A stretch of 64,000 bases of DNA. Source: Burkholderia stagnalis. Lineage in GTDB: Bacteria > Pseudomonadota > Gammaproteobacteria > Burkholderiales > Burkholderiaceae. Shown here piece by piece: positions 1 to 9,248 of the stretch (position 1 is the first letter of the stretch; each line of letters begins with the position of its first letter). The notes under the pieces were generated by a model that saw only the letters and a list, made by a program, of their open reading frames with translations, was not told the DNA's origin and searched no databases. A program made the translations under genes and the position numbers. The stretch covers positions 186,001 to 250,000 of the forward strand of contig NZ_CADESW010000010.1 of NCBI RefSeq assembly GCF_902830275.1. Direction: 5' to 3'.

Positions 1-2
1 AT

Positions 3-839
3 GCGTCGATCAAGGCGTTCGGCGAACCGAGCCCGTACAAGAACCTGAAGGGCATGGACATCATCGTGCAGGCGCTGTCGGGGATCATGGACGTGACAGG
101 CTTCGCCGACGGCCCGCCGACGCGCTCCGGCCTGCCGATCGCCGACCTGATCGCGCCGCTGTACGCGGTCAACGGCATCCTCGCCGCGCTGATCCACCGC
201 GGCCGCACCGGCGTGGGCCAGTGCGTGCAGGTGTCGATGCTCGACTGCCTGTCGTCGCTGGTGGCCGAAGAGCACTTCGACGTGTTCCTCAAGCACGGCT
301 ATTCGAAGCGCTCGGGCAATTTCCAGGATCGCCTCGTGCCGTTCGGCGTCTACGGCACGCGCGACGGCCACGTCGCGATGGTGGCGTTCCAGCCGGACTG
401 GTTCCGCAACCTGATGGAAGCCGTGGGCCGCCCCGAGATGGTCACGGACCCGCGCTACGCGACGCGCGGCCCGCGCATGAAGCATGCGGCCGAGATCAAC
501 GCGATCATCGAGGCGTGGACGAGCCGGCACAGCACCGCGGAAGTCGTCGAGGAACTGCAGGTTCGGCGCGGCGTGCCGGCCGCGCCCGTGCGCTCGCCGC
601 TCGACGTGCTGAAGGACCCGGTGCTGCAGGAACGCGGCGCGGTGGTACGGCTCGAGCACCCGGGGCTCGCCGACGTCGACGCGATGGGCATGGGCCTGCC
701 GATCAAGCTGTCGCAGACGCCCGTGCAGTTCGACCAGCCGGCGCAGGAACTCGGCGCCGCCAACGACGAGATCTATCGCGGGCTGCTGAAGCTGCCCGAG
801 GATCGCCTGCAACAACTGCGCGACGAGGGAGTGATCTGA
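3..839 (+). CDS. CaiB/BaiF family CoA-transferase, 5'-truncated by window edge
   Basis: The frame is open from base 3, so the gene starts outside the window and 278 C-terminal residues are visible. Class III CoA-transferases move CoA between carboxylic acids through an aspartyl-CoA intermediate. The visible part starts just before the segment that carries family features (YKNLKGMDIIVQALSG, with an Asp in the place of the catalytic aspartate, then PIADLIAPLYAVNGILAAL). It ends with the typical tail LRDEGVI. Its stop codon is 2 bases before the next ATG, so the two genes are almost certainly co-transcribed and translationally coupled. The substrate cannot be told from sequence. Confidence 0.9.
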   Translation, partial: ASIKAFGEPSPYKNLKGMDIIVQALSGIMDVTGFADGPPTRSGLPIADLIAPLYAVNGILAALIHRGRTGVGQCVQVSMLDCLSSLVAEEHFDVFLKHGYSKRSGNFQDRLVPFGVYGTRDGHVAMVAFQPDWFRNLMEAVGRPEMVTDPRYATRGPRMKHAAEINAIIEAWTSRHSTAEVVEELQVRRGVPAAPVRSPLDVLKDPVLQERGAVVRLEHPGLADVDAMGMGLPIKLSQTPVQFDQPAQELGAANDEIYRGLLKLPEDRLQQLRDEGVI

Positions 840-841
840 CC

Positions 842-2008
842 ATGTCCGCTGCACCATCCCGCCACGGCCCGCTCGCCGGCGTCCGGATCGTCGAGATCGC
901 CGGCATCGGCCCCGGCCCGCTGGCCGCGATGTTCCTCGCCGATCTCGGCGCGACCGTGATCCGCGTGGACCGCAAGGAACCGTCGGGGCTCGGCGCGCCG
1001 CGCCCCGTCGAATTCGACCTCGGCCTGCGCAACCGCAAGTCGGTGCGCGTCGACCTGAAGGATCCCGCCGCCGTCGAGATGGTGCTCGAACTGATCGAGC
1101 AAGCCGACGGCCTGATCGAGGGCTTTCGCCCCGGCGTGATGGAGCGCCTCGGCCTCGGCCCCGAGCCGTGCCTCGCGCGCAATCCGCGCCTCGTGTACGG
1201 GCGCGTGACCGGATGGGGGCAGGACGGCCCGCTGTCGCAGGTGGCCGGGCACGACCTGAACTACATCTCGGTCACCGGCGCGCTGCATGCGATGGGCCGC
1301 GCCGGGCAGGCGCCGACGCCGCCGCTGAACGTGCTCGGCGACTATGCGGGCGGCTCGCTCTACCTCGCCTTCGGGCTGCTCGCCGGCATCCTCGAAGCGC
1401 GCGGCTCGGGGCGCGGCCAGGTCGTGGATGCGGCGATGGTCGACGGCGTCGCGTCGATCATGACGGTGACGATGGGCCTGCATGCGGCCGGCATGCTCGA
1501 CAAGGCGCGCGGCACGAACCTGCTCGACACCGGCGCGCCGTTCTACGAGGTATATGCGTGCGCCGACGGCAAGTACGTGAGCGTCGGGCCCATCGAGGGC
1601 AAGTTCTACCGGCTGCTGCTCGAACAGCTGGGGCTGCAGGACCATCCTGCGCTGCAGGCGCAGATGGACCGCGCGCAATGGCCGGAAGCAAAGCAGGTAC
1701 TCGCCGCGAAATTCCGCGAGCGCACGCGCGACGAGTGGGCGCAGTTGCTCGGCCATCTCGACGTGTGCGTGGCGCCCGTGCTCGACTTCGACGAAGCGCC
1801 GCACCATCCGCACGTGAAGGCGCGCGGCACCTTCGTCGAGCTCGACGGCGTCACGCATCCGGCGCCCGGCCCGCGTTTTTCGCGCACGCCGGCCGCGCGG
1901 CCCGAACCGCCCGCAGCGCCGACGACCGACAACGCGATCGCCGCGCTGCGCGACTGGCTGCCCGACGCGCGCATCGAGGCGTTGCACGCGCAGCAGACGT
2001 TCATCTGA
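842..2008 (+). CDS. CaiB/BaiF protein of alpha-methylacyl-CoA racemase type
   Basis: A 388-residue class III CoA-transferase-fold protein. The racemase branch epimerises 2-methylacyl-CoA thioesters with an acid/base pair instead of moving CoA. The sequence shows the branch signature: GHDLNY with His137, LGDYAGG with Asp167, and VGPIEGKF with Glu252. The spacings of 30 and 115 residues equal those between His126, Asp156 and Glu241 of the mycobacterial racemase MCR (family knowledge). It follows the upstream CoA-transferase by 2 bases, so a transferase/racemase pair that activates and then epimerises a branched acid is likely. A CoA-transferase role remains possible but is less likely given these residues. 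Confidence 0.85.
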   Translation: MSAAPSRHGPLAGVRIVEIAGIGPGPLAAMFLADLGATVIRVDRKEPSGLGAPRPVEFDLGLRNRKSVRVDLKDPAAVEMVLELIEQADGLIEGFRPGVMERLGLGPEPCLARNPRLVYGRVTGWGQDGPLSQVAGHDLNYISVTGALHAMGRAGQAPTPPLNVLGDYAGGSLYLAFGLLAGILEARGSGRGQVVDAAMVDGVASIMTVTMGLHAAGMLDKARGTNLLDTGAPFYEVYACADGKYVSVGPIEGKFYRLLLEQLGLQDHPALQAQMDRAQWPEAKQVLAAKFRERTRDEWAQLLGHLDVCVAPVLDFDEAPHHPHVKARGTFVELDGVTHPAPGPRFSRTPAARPEPPAAPTTDNAIAALRDWLPDARIEALHAQQTFI

Positions 2009-2015
2009 CGTGGAC

Positions 2016-2048
2016 GAGCAGCGCCGGCGCGCTGCTCGCCGCCGTTTT
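2016..2048 (+). terminator. possible weak intrinsic terminator
   Basis: A 9-bp perfect stem (GAGCAGCGC with GCGCTGCTC, loop CGGC) lies 8 bases after the stop of the racemase-like gene. Only a run of four T follows, 6 bases beyond the stem. It may attenuate read-through into the nitroreductase gene. Hairpins of this quality are common in such GC-rich DNA. Confidence 0.3.
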
Positions 2049-2107
2049 CCGCCCGCGCCCGTCGCGCCTCGCAGCGCGCGGGCCGGGCACTGGCAAGGAC
2101 TGAAGAC

Positions 2108-2794
2108 ATGACATCGCCCTCTCCCGAACTCGTCGCGCTCGATCGCCTGACGAGCGGCCGTTCCACCTGCCGCGCGTATCGGCACATCGCGCTGGATCCC
2201 GAACTGATCCGCAGCATCGTCGGCATGGCCGGCCGCTCGGCGTCGTGGTGCAACGTGCAGCCGTGGCAATTGGTCGTCACCGAAACGCCGGAAAGCACCG
2301 AGCGCTTTCGGCAGGCACTGATGCAGCGCGTCGCCGACCATCCGGACAACGAATCGGACCTGCCGTTCCCGCCGAGCTACGAAGGCATCTATCGCGAACG
2401 CCGGCGCGGCGCGGGCCTCGCGCTCTACTCGGCGCTCGGCATCGGGCCGAAGGACAGCGAGCGCAGTGCCGAGCAGGCCTTGCGCAACTTCCGCCTGTTC
2501 GACGCGCCGCACGTCGCGATCGTCACGGTGCCGGCCGAGCTCGGCCCGTATGCGCTCGTCGACGCGGGCGGCTTCGTGTCGTCGTTCCTGATCGCGGCCT
2601 ATGCGCATGGCGTGGCAACCACGCCGCAAGGCGCGCTGGCGCGCCATGCGCGTTTCGTGCGCGAGTATTTCGACATTCCGGACACGCAGCACATGATCTG
2701 CGGCATCTCGTTCGGCTATGCGGAAGACGCGCATCCGGTGAACCAGTTCCGCACCACGCGTGCCGCCGTCGACGATCTGCTGCGCTTCGCGTGA
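2108..2794 (+). CDS. nitroreductase family flavoprotein
   Basis: A 228-residue FMN-dependent nitroreductase-fold protein. The N-terminal segment has the family pattern of a basic residue cluster for phosphate binding (SGRSTCRAYR) and a conserved ASWCNVQPWQ block near residue 50. The C-terminal half has GFVSSFLIAAYAHGVATTPQ and GISFGYAED, typical of the second FMN-contacting region. The family reduces nitro groups, quinones or enoates with NAD(P)H. A paralogue with the same ASWCNVQPW block sits at 29433-30146. Here it lies between a racemase-like gene and an acyl-CoA ligase, which suggests a reductive step in the same catabolic route; this is inference. Confidence 0.85.
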   Translation: MTSPSPELVALDRLTSGRSTCRAYRHIALDPELIRSIVGMAGRSASWCNVQPWQLVVTETPESTERFRQALMQRVADHPDNESDLPFPPSYEGIYRERRRGAGLALYSALGIGPKDSERSAEQALRNFRLFDAPHVAIVTVPAELGPYALVDAGGFVSSFLIAAYAHGVATTPQGALARHARFVREYFDIPDTQHMICGISFGYAEDAHPVNQFRTTRAAVDDLLRFA

Positions 2795-2864
2795 GACGGC
2801 CGCGCGCGTATTGCGCGGTCGCCGCGCCGAGCGCATCGTATGCGAGGACAAGGAGACATCGAAG

Positions 2865-4361
2865 ATGGCCGAACGCATTCATGAACTGCTCGATCGCTGG
2901 CTAGCCGAGGCGCCCGCGCGCCCGTTCATCCATCTGCCCGACCGCAGCCTCAGCTATGCGGATCTCGGCGCGCTGGCCGACCGGCTCGAAGGCGAGCTGC
3001 GCGCCGACGGCGTACGCCGCGGCGACCGCGTGCTGGTCGTCGCCGAGAACTGCCCCGAACATGCGGCGCTGCTAATCGCATGCAGCCGGCTCGGCGCATG
3101 GTCGTGCGGCGTCAATGCGCGCATGGCGCCGGGCGAAGTCGACGCGTTCGCCGCCAAGGCCGACGCGCGCGTGCTGTATTTCACGTCGGGCGTTTCGCCG
3201 GCGGCCGCGACGCACGCGGCGCGGCACGACGCGCGCCCGTCGTGCGTGAGCGGCCTCGCACGCAGCGCCGTGCGTGCGGCCGCGCAGCCGGAACCGGAGC
3301 CGCTCGCGAGCGACGTGGCGGCCATCATCTTCACGTCGGGGACCACCGGCGCGCCCAAGGGCGTGATGATGACGCACCGCGGCGTGCTGCATTTCGCGCG
3401 CGTATCGGCCGAATCGCGCGCGCTCGGGCCCGACGACCGCGTCTACGCGTATGCGCCGATGACGCACATCTTCGGCCTCGGCACTGTGTTGCTCGCGTCG
3501 CTGCATGCGGGCGCGGCGCTCGAAATGCGCGCGCAGTTCGAGCCGGCGGAACTGTTCGACGCGCTCGCACGGCGGCGCGTGAGCCAGGTGCAAGGGCCGC
3601 CGATGCTGTTCTCGCGGCTGCTGCGGCATTGCGCGGAACATCGCATCGCGCGTCCCGACGCACCCTGCCTGCGCTATCTGTACGCCGGCGCGGGGCCGCT
3701 CGACCTCGCGCTCAAACAGCAGGTCGAGGCGCTGTTCGGGCAGACGCTGCATCACGGCTACGGGCTGTCGGAATACGCGGGCTCGCTGCATGCGACGCGC
3801 CTCGGCGAAGCGCGCGCCGATACGAGCGCGGGCTATGCGTTCCCGGGCGCCGAGCTGCGCATCGTCGATCCGGTCGACGGCCGTCCGCTGCCGGCCGGCG
3901 AGCGCGGCGAAATCTGGCTGCGCGGCGTCGGCCTGATGCCCGGCTATTTCCGCGACCCGCAGGCCACGGCCGCCGTGATGCGCGACGGCGGCTGGTACGC
4001 GTCGGGCGACCTCGGCGAGCTGCGCGACGACGGCGCGCTGTTTATCGTCGGCCGGCTCAAGGAGATGATCATCCGCTCCGGGTTCAACGTGTATCCGGGC
4101 GAAGTCGAACAGGCGCTGAACCGCTTCCCGGGCATCCGCAACTCGGCCGTCGTCGGCCAGCGCGAAGCGGACGGCAACGAGGCCGTCGTCGCGTTCGTCG
4201 AACTGGATGGCGACCGGCCGCTCGACGAAACCGCGCTGCGCCGGTATCTGCGCGAGCAGCTGGCACCGTACAAGCACCCGGGCCGCATCATTGCCATCGA
4301 CGCACTGCCGTTCAACAGCAACGGCAAGCTGATGCGGCGGCAGCTGCTGGAACGGCTGTAG
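2865..4361 (+). CDS. AMP-forming acyl-CoA synthetase / acid-CoA ligase
   Basis: A 498-residue ANL-superfamily adenylating enzyme that converts a carboxylate, ATP and CoA to acyl-CoA. It shows the phosphate loop FTSGTTGAPKG (residues 156-166), the GYGLSEYAG adenine-binding block, SGDLGELRDDG, the hinge GRLKEMIIRSGFNVYPGEVE and the C-terminal catalytic lysine in NSNGKLMRRQ (Lys488). I chose the ATG at 2865 because AAGGAG lies about 10 bases upstream and the protein then begins MAERIHELL as in the family. It is the last gene of the rightward group. The substrate is unknown; the length and hinge fit medium-chain or aromatic acids. Confidence 0.9.
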   Translation: MAERIHELLDRWLAEAPARPFIHLPDRSLSYADLGALADRLEGELRADGVRRGDRVLVVAENCPEHAALLIACSRLGAWSCGVNARMAPGEVDAFAAKADARVLYFTSGVSPAAATHAARHDARPSCVSGLARSAVRAAAQPEPEPLASDVAAIIFTSGTTGAPKGVMMTHRGVLHFARVSAESRALGPDDRVYAYAPMTHIFGLGTVLLASLHAGAALEMRAQFEPAELFDALARRRVSQVQGPPMLFSRLLRHCAEHRIARPDAPCLRYLYAGAGPLDLALKQQVEALFGQTLHHGYGLSEYAGSLHATRLGEARADTSAGYAFPGAELRIVDPVDGRPLPAGERGEIWLRGVGLMPGYFRDPQATAAVMRDGGWYASGDLGELRDDGALFIVGRLKEMIIRSGFNVYPGEVEQALNRFPGIRNSAVVGQREADGNEAVVAFVELDGDRPLDETALRRYLREQLAPYKHPGRIIAIDALPFNSNGKLMRRQLLERL

Positions 4362-4373
4362 GCCGCGGCCGTA

Positions 4374-5303
4374 CTACCCGAGCCAGCGCGCATCGGGCCA
4401 CTGGCCCTCGTCGAACGTCGCCTTCACGCAGTCGAGCAGCACGCCGACCACGCAGCGCACCGGCGCGGTGGCCTGCCGGCTGCTCGGCGCCGCCAGCACG
4501 ATCGTGCGCTTGATGCCGGGCGACGCGAGCGGCGCCGCGCTCAGCGTGCCCTGCTCGACTTCCCGCGTGACGCCGACGGCCGGCAGGATCGTCCAGCCGT
4601 GCCCTTGCGCGACCAGATCCTTCTGCACGCTGAGTGCATTGGTTTCGGTGACGACCCGCAGCGTCACGTCGGCCTCGGCCGCCGCGTGCTCGATCGCGGC
4701 ACGCAGGCCCTGCGGCGCGGACGGCAGGATGAACGGTTCGCTCGCGACACGCGACAGCGCCAGCGGCCGCTTGCGCGACAGCCCGACCGACGGCGCGGCC
4801 ACCGCCCACAGGCTTTCCTCGATCAGCGCCTTCACGTGCAGCGCGGGCGTTTCCTTCTGCCCGTACAACAGCGCGGCATCCACGTCGCCGGCCTCGAGCC
4901 AGTCCTGCAGGTGGCCCGCATAGCCGATCGTGAGCCGCAGCCTGATATGCGGGTAACGGCTGGCGACCTCGCTCGCCAGTCGCGTCGCGAGGAGATCCGA
5001 GGTGCTGGCCAGCAGACCGATGCTGACGATGCCGGCGACCGGCCCGTCGGTGGGCTGAATCTCGGCTTTCGCGCGCGCGACCTCGTTGAGGATGCGCCGC
5101 GCGTATTCGAGCATCGTCTTGCCCGCCGGCGTCAGCTGCATCCCGTGGCGGCCGCGCTCGAACAGCTCGGTGCCCATGTCTTCTTCGAGCAGGCGCAGCT
5201 GGCGCGATACGGCCGGCTGCACGAGATTGAGCAGGCTCGACGCACGCGTGACATTGCCGGTTTCGGCCACGGTGACGAAGGCGCGCAGTTGCTTCAGGTC
5301 CAT
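4374..5303 (-). CDS. LysR family transcriptional regulator
   Basis: A 309-residue LTTR. The start at MDLKQLRAFVTVAETGNVTRA gives the canonical N-terminus, with the winged helix-turn-helix in residues 1-60 (SSLLNLVQPAVSRQLRLLEEDMG). The rest forms the periplasmic-binding-like effector domain, including VSIGLLASTSDLLATRLAS. It is divergent from the acyl-CoA dehydrogenase operon, and two dyads in the shared gap (5328-5372) are likely operators. In Pseudomonas aeruginosa the itaconate degradation genes are also controlled by an adjacent LysR protein, so an itaconate-type CoA ester or acid as effector is a reasonable inference. An in-frame upstream ATG at 5336 is possible but lies inside the operator region. 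Confidence 0.92.
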   Translation of the reverse strand: MDLKQLRAFVTVAETGNVTRASSLLNLVQPAVSRQLRLLEEDMGTELFERGRHGMQLTPAGKTMLEYARRILNEVARAKAEIQPTDGPVAGIVSIGLLASTSDLLATRLASEVASRYPHIRLRLTIGYAGHLQDWLEAGDVDAALLYGQKETPALHVKALIEESLWAVAAPSVGLSRKRPLALSRVASEPFILPSAPQGLRAAIEHAAAEADVTLRVVTETNALSVQKDLVAQGHGWTILPAVGVTREVEQGTLSAAPLASPGIKRTIVLAAPSSRQATAPVRCVVGVLLDCVKATFDEGQWPDARWLG

Positions 5304-5327
5304 CGCAAGAGTCCTCGATACCGAAAA

Positions 5328-5372
5328 CTGATCCATCGATCAGAAAATTCTATTTTTTGGTTGATCCATCAA
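5328..5372. promoter_or_regulatory. paired dyads in LysR / acyl-CoA dehydrogenase divergent promoter
   Basis: Two short inverted repeats lie side by side: CTGATC-CATC-GATCAG at 5328-5343 and TTGAT-CC-ATCAA at 5361-5372. Their centres are 31 bp apart, about three helical turns. Each contains TGATCCATC, so the same nonamer is repeated 33 bp apart in the same direction. This is the layout expected for the recognition and activation sites of a LysR tetramer between divergent promoters. The surrounding AT-rich stretch (AAAATTCTATTTTTT) is unusual for this genome. Confidence 0.55.
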
Positions 5373-5416
5373 AACTTATTATGGACCTAACCGATGCCAA
5401 TGACGAGACAGGATTC

Positions 5417-6589
5417 ATGAGCGCCTCCATCTTTTCCGCCCCCGACCAGTACCAGGAAATCCGCGACGCCGTGCGCGCCCTGTGCAGCCAGTTCCCGGCC
5501 GAATACCACCGCAAGATCGACGAAGCGCGCGGCTATCCCGAGGCCTTCGTGACCGCGCTCACGCAGGCCGGCTGGCTGGCCGCGCTGATCCCGCAGGACT
5601 ACGGCGGCCCGGGCCTGTCGATGGCCGAGGCGTCGGTCATCATGGAGGAAATCAACCGCTCCGGAGGCAACTCGGGCGCCTGCCACGGCCAGATGTACGT
5701 GATGAACACGATCGTGTTCAGCGGCACCGAAGCGCAGAAGCAGCGCTACCTGCCGCGCATCGCGGCGGGCGAGCTGCGCGTGCAGTCGATGGGCGTGACC
5801 GAGCCGAGCACCGGCAGCGACACGACCAAGCTCAAGACCACCGCCGTGAAGAAGGACGGCCACTGGGTCATCAACGGGCAGAAGGTGTGGATCTCGCGCG
5901 TCCAGCACAGCGACCTGCTGATCCTGCTCGCGCGCACCACGCCGCTGGAGCAGGTGCAGAAGAAGAGCGACGGCCTGTCGTGCTTCATCGTCGAGCTCGA
6001 CAAGGCAATCGGCAACGGCCTGACCGTGCGTCCGATCCTGAACATGGTCAACCACGAGACCAACGAACTGTTCTTCGACAATCTCGAACTGCCCGAAGAT
6101 GCGCTGCTCGGCACCGAGGGCAAGGGGCTGAAGGTGATCTTCGACGGCCTGAACGCCGAGCGCACGCTGATCGCAGCCGAATGCATCGGCGACGGCTACT
6201 GGTTCCTCGAAAAGGCCCGCGATTACGCGAGCGAGCGCAAGGTGTTCGGCCGCCCGATCGGGCAGAACCAGGGCATCCAGTTTCCGCTGGCCGAGTCGTT
6301 CATCGAGCTGGAAGCGGCGAACCTGATGCGCTGGCGCGCCTGCGAGAAGATCGACGCGCGCCAGAACGCGGGCGTCGAGGCGAACATGGCCAAGTACCTG
6401 GCCGCAAAGGCGAGCTGGGAAGCGGCAAATGCGTGCCTGCAGACGCACGGGGGTTTCGGCTTCGCCTGCGAATACGACGTCGAGCGCAAATTCCGCGAAA
6501 CGCGCCTGTACCAGGTCGCGCCGATCTCCACCAACATGATCCTGGGGCACGTGGCCGAGCACGTGCTGCAACTGCCCCGTTCCTATTGA
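5417..6589 (+). CDS. acyl-CoA dehydrogenase
   Basis: A 390-residue flavoprotein of the acyl-CoA dehydrogenase family that would pass electrons to the ETF encoded next door. Visible features are the FAD/substrate block [27 protein letters not shown], and the C-terminal [20 protein letters not shown]. The canonical catalytic Glu of the YEGT motif is missing: the matching stretch reads [10 protein letters not shown] Glu in [11 protein letters not shown] lies where isovaleryl-CoA dehydrogenase carries its base, so it may act instead (inference). I chose ATG 5417 over ATG 5381 because ACAGGA precedes it and the length suits the family. It heads the operon with etfBA and the hydratase, transferase and lyase genes. 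Confidence 0.9.
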   Translation: MSASIFSAPDQYQEIRDAVRALCSQFPAEYHRKIDEARGYPEAFVTALTQAGWLAALIPQDYGGPGLSMAEASVIMEEINRSGGNSGACHGQMYVMNTIVFSGTEAQKQRYLPRIAAGELRVQSMGVTEPSTGSDTTKLKTTAVKKDGHWVINGQKVWISRVQHSDLLILLARTTPLEQVQKKSDGLSCFIVELDKAIGNGLTVRPILNMVNHETNELFFDNLELPEDALLGTEGKGLKVIFDGLNAERTLIAAECIGDGYWFLEKARDYASERKVFGRPIGQNQGIQFPLAESFIELEAANLMRWRACEKIDARQNAGVEANMAKYLAAKASWEAANACLQTHGGFGFACEYDVERKFRETRLYQVAPISTNMILGHVAEHVLQLPRSY

Positions 6590-6609
6590 TTCTCGAAGGA
6601 AGCCTTTTC

Positions 6610-7359
6610 ATGAAGATTCTCGTACCCGTCAAGCGCGTGGTTGACGCGAACGTGAAGGTCGGCGTGAAGTCCGATCAATCCGGCGTCGATATCGCGAACG
6701 TGAAGATGTCGATGAACCCGTTCGACGAAATCGCGGTGGAAGAAGCGGTGCGCCTGAAGGAAGCGGGCGTCGCGACCGAAGTGATCGCGGTGTCGGTGGG
6801 CGTCACGCAAGCGCAGGAAACGCTGCGCACGGCGCTGGCGATCGGCGCGGATCGCGCGATCCTCGTCGAATCGAACGACAGCGTCGAGCCGCTGGCCGTC
6901 GCGAAGATCCTGAAGGCGCTGGTCGACAAGGAACAGCCGCAACTGGTGATCCTCGGCAAGCAGGCGATCGACGACGACTCGAACCAGACGGGCCAGATGC
7001 TGGCCGCACTGGCTGGTCTCCCGCAAGCGACGTTCGCATCGAAGGTGACGATCGCGGACGGCAAGGCAACGGTTGCACGCGAAGTCGACGGCGGCGCGGA
7101 AACGCTGTCGCTGACGCTGCCGGCGGTCGTGACGACCGACCTGCGCCTGAACGAGCCGCGCTACGTGACGCTGCCGAACATCATGAAGGCGAAGAAGAAG
7201 CCGCTGGAAACGGTGAAGCCGGAAGACCTCGGCGTGGACGTCGCGCCGCGTCTGAAGACGCTGAAGGTGGCCGAGCCGCCGAAGCGCGCAGCCGGCGTGA
7301 AGGTGCCGGACGTGAAGACGCTGGTCGAGAAGCTGAAGACCGAAGCCAAGGTGCTGTAA
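6610..7359 (+). CDS. etfB: electron transfer flavoprotein subunit beta
   Basis: A 249-residue ETF beta subunit. It has the N-terminal [12 protein letters not shown], the AMP-binding region [24 protein letters not shown], and [21 protein letters not shown] with the conserved recognition-loop lysines that dock acyl-CoA dehydrogenases. The length is standard. It starts 20 bases after the acyl-CoA dehydrogenase stop and is followed 16 bases later by etfA. With the alpha subunit it carries electrons from the dehydrogenase to ETF-ubiquinone oxidoreductase at the membrane. Its presence inside this operon suggests co-regulation with substrate-specific oxidation. Confidence 0.97.
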   Translation: MKILVPVKRVVDANVKVGVKSDQSGVDIANVKMSMNPFDEIAVEEAVRLKEAGVATEVIAVSVGVTQAQETLRTALAIGADRAILVESNDSVEPLAVAKILKALVDKEQPQLVILGKQAIDDDSNQTGQMLAALAGLPQATFASKVTIADGKATVAREVDGGAETLSLTLPAVVTTDLRLNEPRYVTLPNIMKAKKKPLETVKPEDLGVDVAPRLKTLKVAEPPKRAAGVKVPDVKTLVEKLKTEAKVL

Positions 7360-7375
7360 GAGGGAGCGGAAAGAA

Positions 7376-8308
7376 ATGACGATTCTGGTGATTGCAGAAC
7401 ACGACAACGCGTCGATCAAGGCCGCGACGCTGAACACGGTGGCGGCGGCAGCGAAGATCGGCGGTGACATTCACGTGCTGGTCGCAGGCCACAATGCGCA
7501 AGGCGCAGCCGACGCGGCAGCAAAGATCGCGGGTGTATCGAAGGTGCTGCTGGCCGACGCGCCGCAACTCGAAGCAGGTCTCGCGGAAAACGTCGAAGCG
7601 ACCGCGCTGAACATTGCGAAGGACTATTCGCACATCCTCGCGCCGGCGACTGCTTACGGCAAGAACATCGCGCCGCGTATCGCCGCGAAGCTGGACGTCG
7701 CGCAGATCTCGGACATCACGGCGGTTGACAGTGCCGACACGTTCGAGCGCCCGATCTACGCGGGCAACGCGATCGCGACGGTGCAGTCGAGCGACCCGAT
7801 CAAGGTCATCACGGTGCGTGCGACCGGTTTCGATCCGGTGGCAGCGGAAGGCGGCAGCGCGTCGGTCGAGAAGATCGAAGCGGCGGCAGACGCCGGCAAG
7901 TCACAGTTCGTGAGCCGTGAAGTGACGAAGCTGGACCGTCCGGAGCTCACCAGCGCGAAGATCATCGTGTCGGGCGGTCGCGGTCTGGGCAGCGGCGAGA
8001 ACTACACGAAGGTGCTGGAGCCGCTGGCGGACAAGCTGTCGGCAGCGCTCGGCGCATCGCGCGCGGCAGTCGACGCCGGCTACGTGCCGAACGACTACCA
8101 GGTCGGCCAGACCGGCAAGATCGTCGCACCGCAGCTGTACATCGCGGTGGGCATCTCGGGTGCGATCCAGCATCTGGCCGGGATGAAGGATTCGAAGGTG
8201 ATCGTCGCGATCAACAAGGATCCGGAAGCGCCGATCTTCAGCGTGGCCGACTATGGCCTCGTCGGCGATCTGTTCGCGCTCGTGCCGGAACTGGTCAACG
8301 AACTCTGA
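7376..8308 (+). CDS. etfA: electron transfer flavoprotein subunit alpha
   Basis: A 310-residue ETF alpha subunit. The N-terminal half is the alpha/beta domain ([35 protein letters not shown]). The C-terminal half is the FAD domain with [19 protein letters not shown] [15 protein letters not shown], then [20 protein letters not shown] and [14 protein letters not shown], the FAD signature. AGGGAGCGG lies before the ATG. It pairs with etfB 16 bases upstream to form the heterodimeric electron carrier. Nothing in the sequence is unusual. Confidence 0.97.
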   Translation: MTILVIAEHDNASIKAATLNTVAAAAKIGGDIHVLVAGHNAQGAADAAAKIAGVSKVLLADAPQLEAGLAENVEATALNIAKDYSHILAPATAYGKNIAPRIAAKLDVAQISDITAVDSADTFERPIYAGNAIATVQSSDPIKVITVRATGFDPVAAEGGSASVEKIEAAADAGKSQFVSREVTKLDRPELTSAKIIVSGGRGLGSGENYTKVLEPLADKLSAALGASRAAVDAGYVPNDYQVGQTGKIVAPQLYIAVGISGAIQHLAGMKDSKVIVAINKDPEAPIFSVADYGLVGDLFALVPELVNEL

Positions 8309-8380
8309 CGGACACGGCTGCCGCAGCGCAGTTGCCGGCAGTCTTCACGACGCTTCAATCATCGAGAACGACGAAACGAA

Positions 8381-9238
8381 ATGACTGGCGAGCAACCCGA
8401 ATCATTCGACGCGTGGATCGGCCGCCGCGAGGACAGCGCGGACCGCATTACGCCCGCGCCGCTCCGGCTTCTGCGAGCCACGCTGGACGCCGCCGAGCCG
8501 TCCGCACTGCCGGACGTCCTGCCGCCGCTGTGGCACTGGCTGTACTTCCTTCCCGGCGAACGGCAGTCGAACATCGGCATCGACGGTCACCCGCGGCGCG
8601 GCGGCTTCCTGCCGCCGGTCGCGCTGCCGCGCCGCATGTGGGCCGGCGGTCGGCTGCAGTTCCTGCGCCCGCTTGCCGTCGATACGCCGATACAGCGCCA
8701 CTCCACGATCGCGAACGTGCAGAGCAAGTCCGGCCGCAGCGGCCAGCTCGTATTCGTGACCGTGCTGCACGAGATCCGCGACGCACAAGGCGTGGCGATC
8801 AGCGAAGAACAGAACATCGTCTATCGCGACGCGCCGCCGCCCGCCGCGGCCGGCGTGCCGGCACCCGCCCCACAGCCGGCGCCGACCGACGAACAGTATT
8901 CGCGCATCGTCATCCCCGATCCGGTGCTGCTGATGCGCTTTTCCGCCCTCACCTTCAACGGCCACCGGATCCACTACGACCGGCCCTACGCGATGCAGGA
9001 GGAAGGTTATCCGGGCCTCGTGGTGCACGGCCCGCTGATCGCGATGCTGTTGATGGAGGAGCTGCGCCGCACCCACCCCGGCAAGACCGTCCGCGCCTTC
9101 GACTTCAAGGCGGTCAGCCCACTGTTCGACACCGCGCCGTTCACCGTGAACGGCAAGCTCGAAGGCAATACCGCCCGCGCGTGGGCGCGCGGCCCGCAAG
9201 GACAGCTGGCCATGCAGGCCAGCATCGAACTGGAATAG
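8381..9238 (+). CDS. MaoC/HTD2-like acyl-CoA hydratase, itaconyl-CoA or mesaconyl-C4-CoA hydratase type
   Basis: A 285-residue double-hotdog protein of the FAS1-like dehydratase / mesaconyl-C4-CoA hydratase family. The N-terminal repeat includes LPPLWHWLYFLPGERQSNIGIDGHPRRGGFLPPV. The C-terminal repeat includes RFSALTFNGHRIHYDRPYAM followed by GYPGLVVHGPL, the hydratase block with catalytic Asp/His candidates (HYD, VHGP). In the itaconate pathway this enzyme hydrates itaconyl-CoA to citramalyl-CoA. The CoA-transferase gene starts 10 bases after it and a CitE-like lyase gene follows, which is the expected gene trio. Exact substrate specificity is inferred from context only. Confidence 0.8.
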   Translation: MTGEQPESFDAWIGRREDSADRITPAPLRLLRATLDAAEPSALPDVLPPLWHWLYFLPGERQSNIGIDGHPRRGGFLPPVALPRRMWAGGRLQFLRPLAVDTPIQRHSTIANVQSKSGRSGQLVFVTVLHEIRDAQGVAISEEQNIVYRDAPPPAAAGVPAPAPQPAPTDEQYSRIVIPDPVLLMRFSALTFNGHRIHYDRPYAMQEEGYPGLVVHGPLIAMLLMEELRRTHPGKTVRAFDFKAVSPLFDTAPFTVNGKLEGNTARAWARGPQGQLAMQASIELE

Positions 9239-9248
9239 CGATCCGATC

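Noticed and set aside
773..2878. 701-codon minus-strand frame across the racemase-like and nitroreductase genes
   Set aside because: It lies antisense to two well-supported genes, has an Arg-rich composition and no family features.
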